This document shows positions 8,025-9,614 of a DNA stretch of 9,614 nt, in pieces. The DNA is from an uncultured Synergistaceae bacterium (GTDB lineage Bacteria; Synergistota; Synergistia; Synergistales; Dethiosulfovibrionaceae). Location: the NCBI GenBank assembly GCA_902489135.1, contig CABTYW010000066.1, forward strand, positions 1-9,614, read 5' to 3'. The notes under the pieces were generated by a model that had not been told where the DNA came from, ran no database searches, and was given only the letters and a program-made list of their open reading frames with translations. Made by a program: the position numbers and the translations under genes. The stretch's first letter is position 1; each line of letters begins with the position of its first letter.

Positions 8025-8052
8025 AAGGACGCTCTCACGCGAGAGCGTCCTT
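8025..8052 (+). terminator. Perfect 12-bp hairpin between tail cluster and lysis genes
   Basis: AAGGACGCTCTC (8025-8036) pairs perfectly with GAGAGCGTCCTT (8041-8052) around the loop ACGC. Only TT within the stem and no run of T follow, so it is not a classical intrinsic terminator on the + strand. It may be a weak or factor-assisted terminator, an mRNA processing or stabilising site, or a translational control element for the endolysin gene 25 bases downstream. The rest of the 71-base gap holds the endolysin ribosome binding site; I saw no convincing promoter. Confidence 0.5.
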
Positions 8053-8064
8053 AGGATATGAATT

Positions 8065-8072
8065 GAGGTGAG
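8065..8072 (+). promoter_or_regulatory. Ribosome binding site fixing the endolysin start
   Basis: GAGGTGAG lies four bases before ATG 8077. Possible in-frame GTG 8068 and TTG 8074 starts lie inside or too close to this site, so ATG 8077 is preferred. Confidence 0.7.
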
Positions 8073-8076
8073 TTTG

Positions 8077-8478
8077 ATGGAAGGAAAAATGCTGTCGCCG
8101 CATTTTTCACGCGACGAGTGCGCCTGCCGTGACGGGTGCGGCTTCGACACGCCCGACGGGGCGTTGCCGGAGCTGGCGGAAGCGGTGCGGGATATTTTGA
8201 AGGAACCGATGATTGTTCATTCTGTGTGCCGCTGTAAGGCACACAATGCGGCGGTGGGCGGTTCGCCGACCAGCAAACACCTGAAGGGGCAGGCCATGGA
8301 CTTTCATTGTAAATGCTTGTCGCCGTTGGCGGTCTACAACGCTGTTGTCAAGGCGTGGCACGACGGGCGTCTGCCCGAACTGGGCGGTGTGGGGCTGTAC
8401 GATTGGGGGGTGCACATCGACGTGCATCATGCGCAGGACGGGCACCTGAGGAAGTGGGATCTGAGGAAAAGGAGATAG
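8077..8478 (+). CDS. Endolysin, M15-type (VanY-like) zinc peptidase
   Basis: This 133-residue protein fits the Peptidase_M15_3 family, which cuts peptide cross-links or stem peptides of peptidoglycan and serves as an endolysin in many phages. The N-terminal LSPHFSRDECACRDGCG is the usual Cys-rich opening of this family. The zinc-site pattern is visible: S66-x-H68-x2-G71-x-A-x-D75 (SKHLKGQAMD), and further on GVHIDVHH with H113 and D115 as the expected later ligand region. Length agrees with the compact form of the family. There is no signal peptide or SAR segment, so export would depend on the holin encoded next. Its stop TAG overlaps the ribosome binding region of the holin gene. The exact bond cleaved (D-Ala-D-Ala, L-Ala-D-Glu or a cross-link) cannot be told from sequence. 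Confidence 0.88.
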   Translation: MEGKMLSPHFSRDECACRDGCGFDTPDGALPELAEAVRDILKEPMIVHSVCRCKAHNAAVGGSPTSKHLKGQAMDFHCKCLSPLAVYNAVVKAWHDGRLPELGGVGLYDWGVHIDVHHAQDGHLRKWDLRKRR

Positions 8479-8481
8479 TCA

Positions 8482-8853
8482 ATGCCGGGTGAGGAGCAGC
8501 ATGAGCAGACGTTAATCGACATCGTTATGACGGGAGGTGTAGGTGCTGTGCTGGCCATGATTTTTCAGAGTGTACGCGCCAGCCGTGAACATCTTGGAGA
8601 ACCGTTTAACGGTTGGCGGTTTTGCACGGGACTGATCAGCGCGGGAGCCATCGGCGCGATTGTCGCGTGGGGGCTGAATGAACTGGGGGTAAGCCGTCAA
8701 CTGAGCGCAATCATCATCGCTATGTGTGGCTACGTCGGCGGCCCTCTGTTGGATATCGCATATATAGAAATTCAGGAAACGATTAAAGCGGCCTTCGACG
8801 GACTGCAGCGTTGGCTTGAGGAAGGACGATGGGACCGACATGGACGTGAGTGA
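8482..8853 (+). CDS. Holin, three transmembrane segments
   Basis: This 123-residue protein has three hydrophobic segments at about 11-28, 48-64 and 74-95, a charged N-terminus (EEQHEQ) and a highly charged C-terminal tail (QRWLEEGRWDRHGRE). This is the layout of class I holins and resembles the LydA-type phage holin family. It would form the membrane lesions that release the endolysin encoded immediately upstream. The start ATG 8482 has AAAGGAG (8468-8474) overlapping the endolysin stop. The end overlaps the next gene by 14 bases. Position in an endolysin-holin-spanin block supports the call. Family assignment below 'holin' is less sure. Confidence 0.8.
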   Translation: MPGEEQHEQTLIDIVMTGGVGAVLAMIFQSVRASREHLGEPFNGWRFCTGLISAGAIGAIVAWGLNELGVSRQLSAIIIAMCGYVGGPLLDIAYIEIQETIKAAFDGLQRWLEEGRWDRHGRE

Positions 8854-9160
8854 CTGCTTGGCAGCTCTGCTTGATAGAATATGCCGCCATTGGATAGTCT
8901 GGCTGATAGTTTTTGTAGGGCTATTATCGTTTATTTATTGGCGGCAGTACCGAGAATGGCACGAAACAGATGCACTGATTGCACATCTGCGTGAGAGCAC
9001 TACAAAGGCTGAGCGCAGGGCTGATGCCGTCATTGATGCTACTAAGCGACGGGAGGTGACGGCTCGTGGAACGGCACGCAAAAATGTTGACAAGTTGCGC
9101 TATGATGAGCTTGTGGCTGCTCTCGAGCGGCTGCTCGCAGAGTACCGCACAGGACATTAA
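8840..9160 (+). CDS. Rz-like inner-membrane spanin (i-spanin) candidate
   Basis: From ATG 8840 the protein has 106 residues: a short N-terminal part, one transmembrane segment at about 17-33 (HWIVWLIVFVGLLSFIYW), then a charged helical region to the end (LIAHLRESTTKAERRADAVI and further heptad-like Leu/Ala spacing to 100). This is the topology of Rz-type spanins, which link inner and outer membranes during lysis. An in-frame TTG at 8816 would add eight residues; the GAGGAAGGA site (8818-8826) is rather far from ATG 8840 (13 bases), so the exact start is uncertain and coupling to the holin, which it overlaps by 14 bases, is likely. The gene overlaps the following lipoprotein gene by 95 bases in another frame, as Rz and Rz1 commonly do. 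Confidence 0.72.
   Translation: MDVSDCLAALLDRICRHWIVWLIVFVGLLSFIYWRQYREWHETDALIAHLRESTTKAERRADAVIDATKRREVTARGTARKNVDKLRYDELVAALERLLAEYRTGH
9051..9059 (+). promoter_or_regulatory. Strong ribosome binding site inside the Rz-like gene, for GTG 9066
   Basis: GGGAGGTGA stands six bases before GTG 9066. It decides in favour of GTG 9066 over ATG 9084 as the start of the overlapping lipoprotein gene, and supports that this out-of-frame gene is really translated. Confidence 0.75.
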
Positions 9161-9443
9161 GCGTACTGCCGGCGGCTATCTGCTCTCAGAGTCTGCCATG
9201 CGCGACACGGTCGCAGGCTGGAGTGCCGACCGCGAGAGCGTCCGCGTGCTACGTCAGGGACTGGATGAGTTGCGGGCTGAGATTGCGGCGCAAGCGGAGG
9301 ATACGCGACGGCTTGTGGATGATCTGCGGCGCGAGTTGGCAGCGGAGCGGGCGGCATATAATCGCAGAATACGAAAAGAGAAAACACAGGGTCTTATTCT
9401 TGGGCTGATAATCGGAGCTGTCGGAGCATCCATTATAAAATGA
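9066..9443 (+). CDS. Spanin lipoprotein with C-terminal membrane segment (o-spanin or u-spanin candidate)
   Basis: From GTG 9066 the protein has 125 residues. It opens with a basic n-region (ERHAK), a hydrophobic stretch and LLSSGC, a lipobox-like site with C23 as the likely lipidated residue; Ser at -3 is not the commonest choice but is tolerated in lipoprotein patterns. Residues about 50-104 are strongly helical and coiled-coil-like (RQGLDELRAEIAAQAEDTRR). The end, GLILGLIIGAVGASII (109-124), is a transmembrane-like segment. An ordinary Rz1 lacks this. A lipoprotein anchored in the outer membrane with a C-terminal inner-membrane segment is the layout of unimolecular spanins such as T1 gp11. 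The first 95 bases overlap the Rz-like gene in another frame. A strong terminator begins two bases after its stop and closes the lysis operon. Confidence 0.72.
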   Translation: MERHAKMLTSCAMMSLWLLSSGCSQSTAQDIKRTAGGYLLSESAMRDTVAGWSADRESVRVLRQGLDELRAEIAAQAEDTRRLVDDLRRELAAERAAYNRRIRKEKTQGLILGLIIGAVGASIIK

Positions 9444-9444
9444 T

Positions 9445-9484
9445 AAAGGGGGTATTGCCAATTAAGGCAATACCCCCTTTGTTT
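9445..9484 (+). terminator. Strong intrinsic terminator ending the late operon
   Basis: AAAGGGGGTATTGCC (9445-9459) pairs perfectly over 15 bp with 9466-9480 around the loop AATTAA, and the 3' arm ends in TTT followed by GTTTG. The A residues at the 5' arm give a T-run on the other strand too, so it may work in both directions. Confidence 0.92.
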
Positions 9485-9493
9485 GTTATATTC

Positions 9494-9513
9494 TGTTGGC
9501 CATTTGTTGGCCA
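9494..9513. repeat. Tandem TGTTGGCCA direct repeat
   Basis: TGTTGGCCA occurs at 9494-9502 and again at 9505-9513, an 11-base period or about one helical turn. Each copy holds the palindrome TGGCCA. The repeats lie between two terminators, near the probable phage-host junction. They could be a protein binding site (for example an integrase or excisionase arm site) or chance. Confidence 0.45.
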
Positions 9514-9517
9514 GAAG

Positions 9518-9550
9518 AAAAAAATCCCGCCCTGCAAAAACAGGGCGGGA
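9518..9550 (-). terminator. Intrinsic terminator for the tRNA transcript
   Basis: Read on the - strand, TCCCGCCCTG (9550 to 9541) pairs with CAGGGCGGGA (9534 to 9525) over 10 bp, loop of six bases, followed by seven T (9524 to 9518). It stands 11 bases beyond the encoded CCA end of the tRNA and is the expected terminator of a tRNA gene transcribed leftward. Confidence 0.88.
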
Positions 9551-9554
9551 CAGT

Positions 9555-9614
9555 GTTTTCATGGTGGGTGATACAGGGTTCGAACCTGTGACCTCTTCCG
9601 TGTGAGGGAAGCGC
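9555..9614. other. Possible prophage attachment site at the 3' end of tRNA-Val
   Basis: Many temperate phages integrate into the 3' half of a tRNA gene and restore it with a phage-borne copy. Here a complete late/lysis region ends about 120 bases from the 3' end of a tRNA, with only terminators and a short repeat between. No integrase and no second copy of the tRNA end lie inside the window, so the core cannot be defined. Confidence 0.4.
9562..9614 (-). tRNA. tRNA-Val (anticodon CAC), 3' part only
   Basis: On the - strand the anticodon stem CTTCC/GGAAG encloses the loop CTCACAC, giving anticodon CAC, which reads the valine codon GUG. A short variable region, the T stem ACAGG/CCTGT with loop TTCGAAC, the acceptor strand ATCACCC, discriminator A and an encoded CCA (9562-9564) follow. 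The D arm and 5' acceptor strand lie beyond the window. The gene is directed toward the phage genes, so the phage DNA abuts its 3' end. Confidence 0.93.

Noticed and set aside
8018..8071. 17-codon reading frame over the hairpin before the endolysin
   Set aside because: No ribosome binding site and the hairpin explains the sequence; a leader peptide is possible but unsupported.

Overview
The window is the late right-hand end of a prophage (or a closely related phage remnant) meeting a host tRNA gene. Every phage gene lies on the + strand, and a partial tRNA-Val lies on the - strand at the right edge. The host is very probably a diderm (Gram-negative) bacterium: the lysis cassette contains a lipoprotein of spanin type, which only makes sense with an outer membrane. 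An anaerobic host is suggested by a radical SAM/SPASM enzyme. The DNA is GC-rich. I cannot name the genus from sequence alone; anaerobic gut-type lineages such as Synergistota or Desulfovibrionaceae are guesses only.

Layout: (1) 2-2899, the C-terminal 965 residues or so of a very large phage protein resembling large polyvalent / internal-virion proteins, ending inside a terminator-like hairpin. (2) 2928-5283, two collagen-like tail fibre proteins; the first carries a T7-type tail-fibre N-terminal domain and one uninterrupted run of 41 Gly-X-Y triplets, the second has three shorter Gly-X-Y tracts, a duplicated non-collagen module and a Cys-rich C-terminus. (3) 5273-8005, a tightly overlapping set of four genes: a small unknown, a 268-residue unknown, a radical SAM protein with SPASM-like cysteines, and a 228-residue unknown. 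(4) 8025-8052, a perfect 12-bp hairpin. (5) 8077-9443, the lysis cassette: M15-type peptidase endolysin, three-TM holin, an Rz-like inner-membrane coiled-coil protein, and an overlapping lipoprotein with a C-terminal membrane segment. (6) 9445-9614, a strong terminator, a short direct repeat, a terminator for the opposite strand, and the 3' half of tRNA-Val(CAC), a plausible integration site.

The order 'large internal protein, T7-type fibre, lysis genes' recalls the T7 late region (gp16, gp17, 17.5 holin, 18.5 Rz) and suggests a temperate podovirus-like phage. The part without a T7 counterpart is the coupled cluster 5273-8005 between fibre and lysis genes. Its radical SAM/SPASM enzyme, placed directly behind collagen-like fibre genes and flanked by unrecognised proteins, is the most likely candidate for an undescribed system, for example modification of a fibre or of a small phage protein. 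That role is inference; the sequence shows the enzyme family and the gene coupling only.
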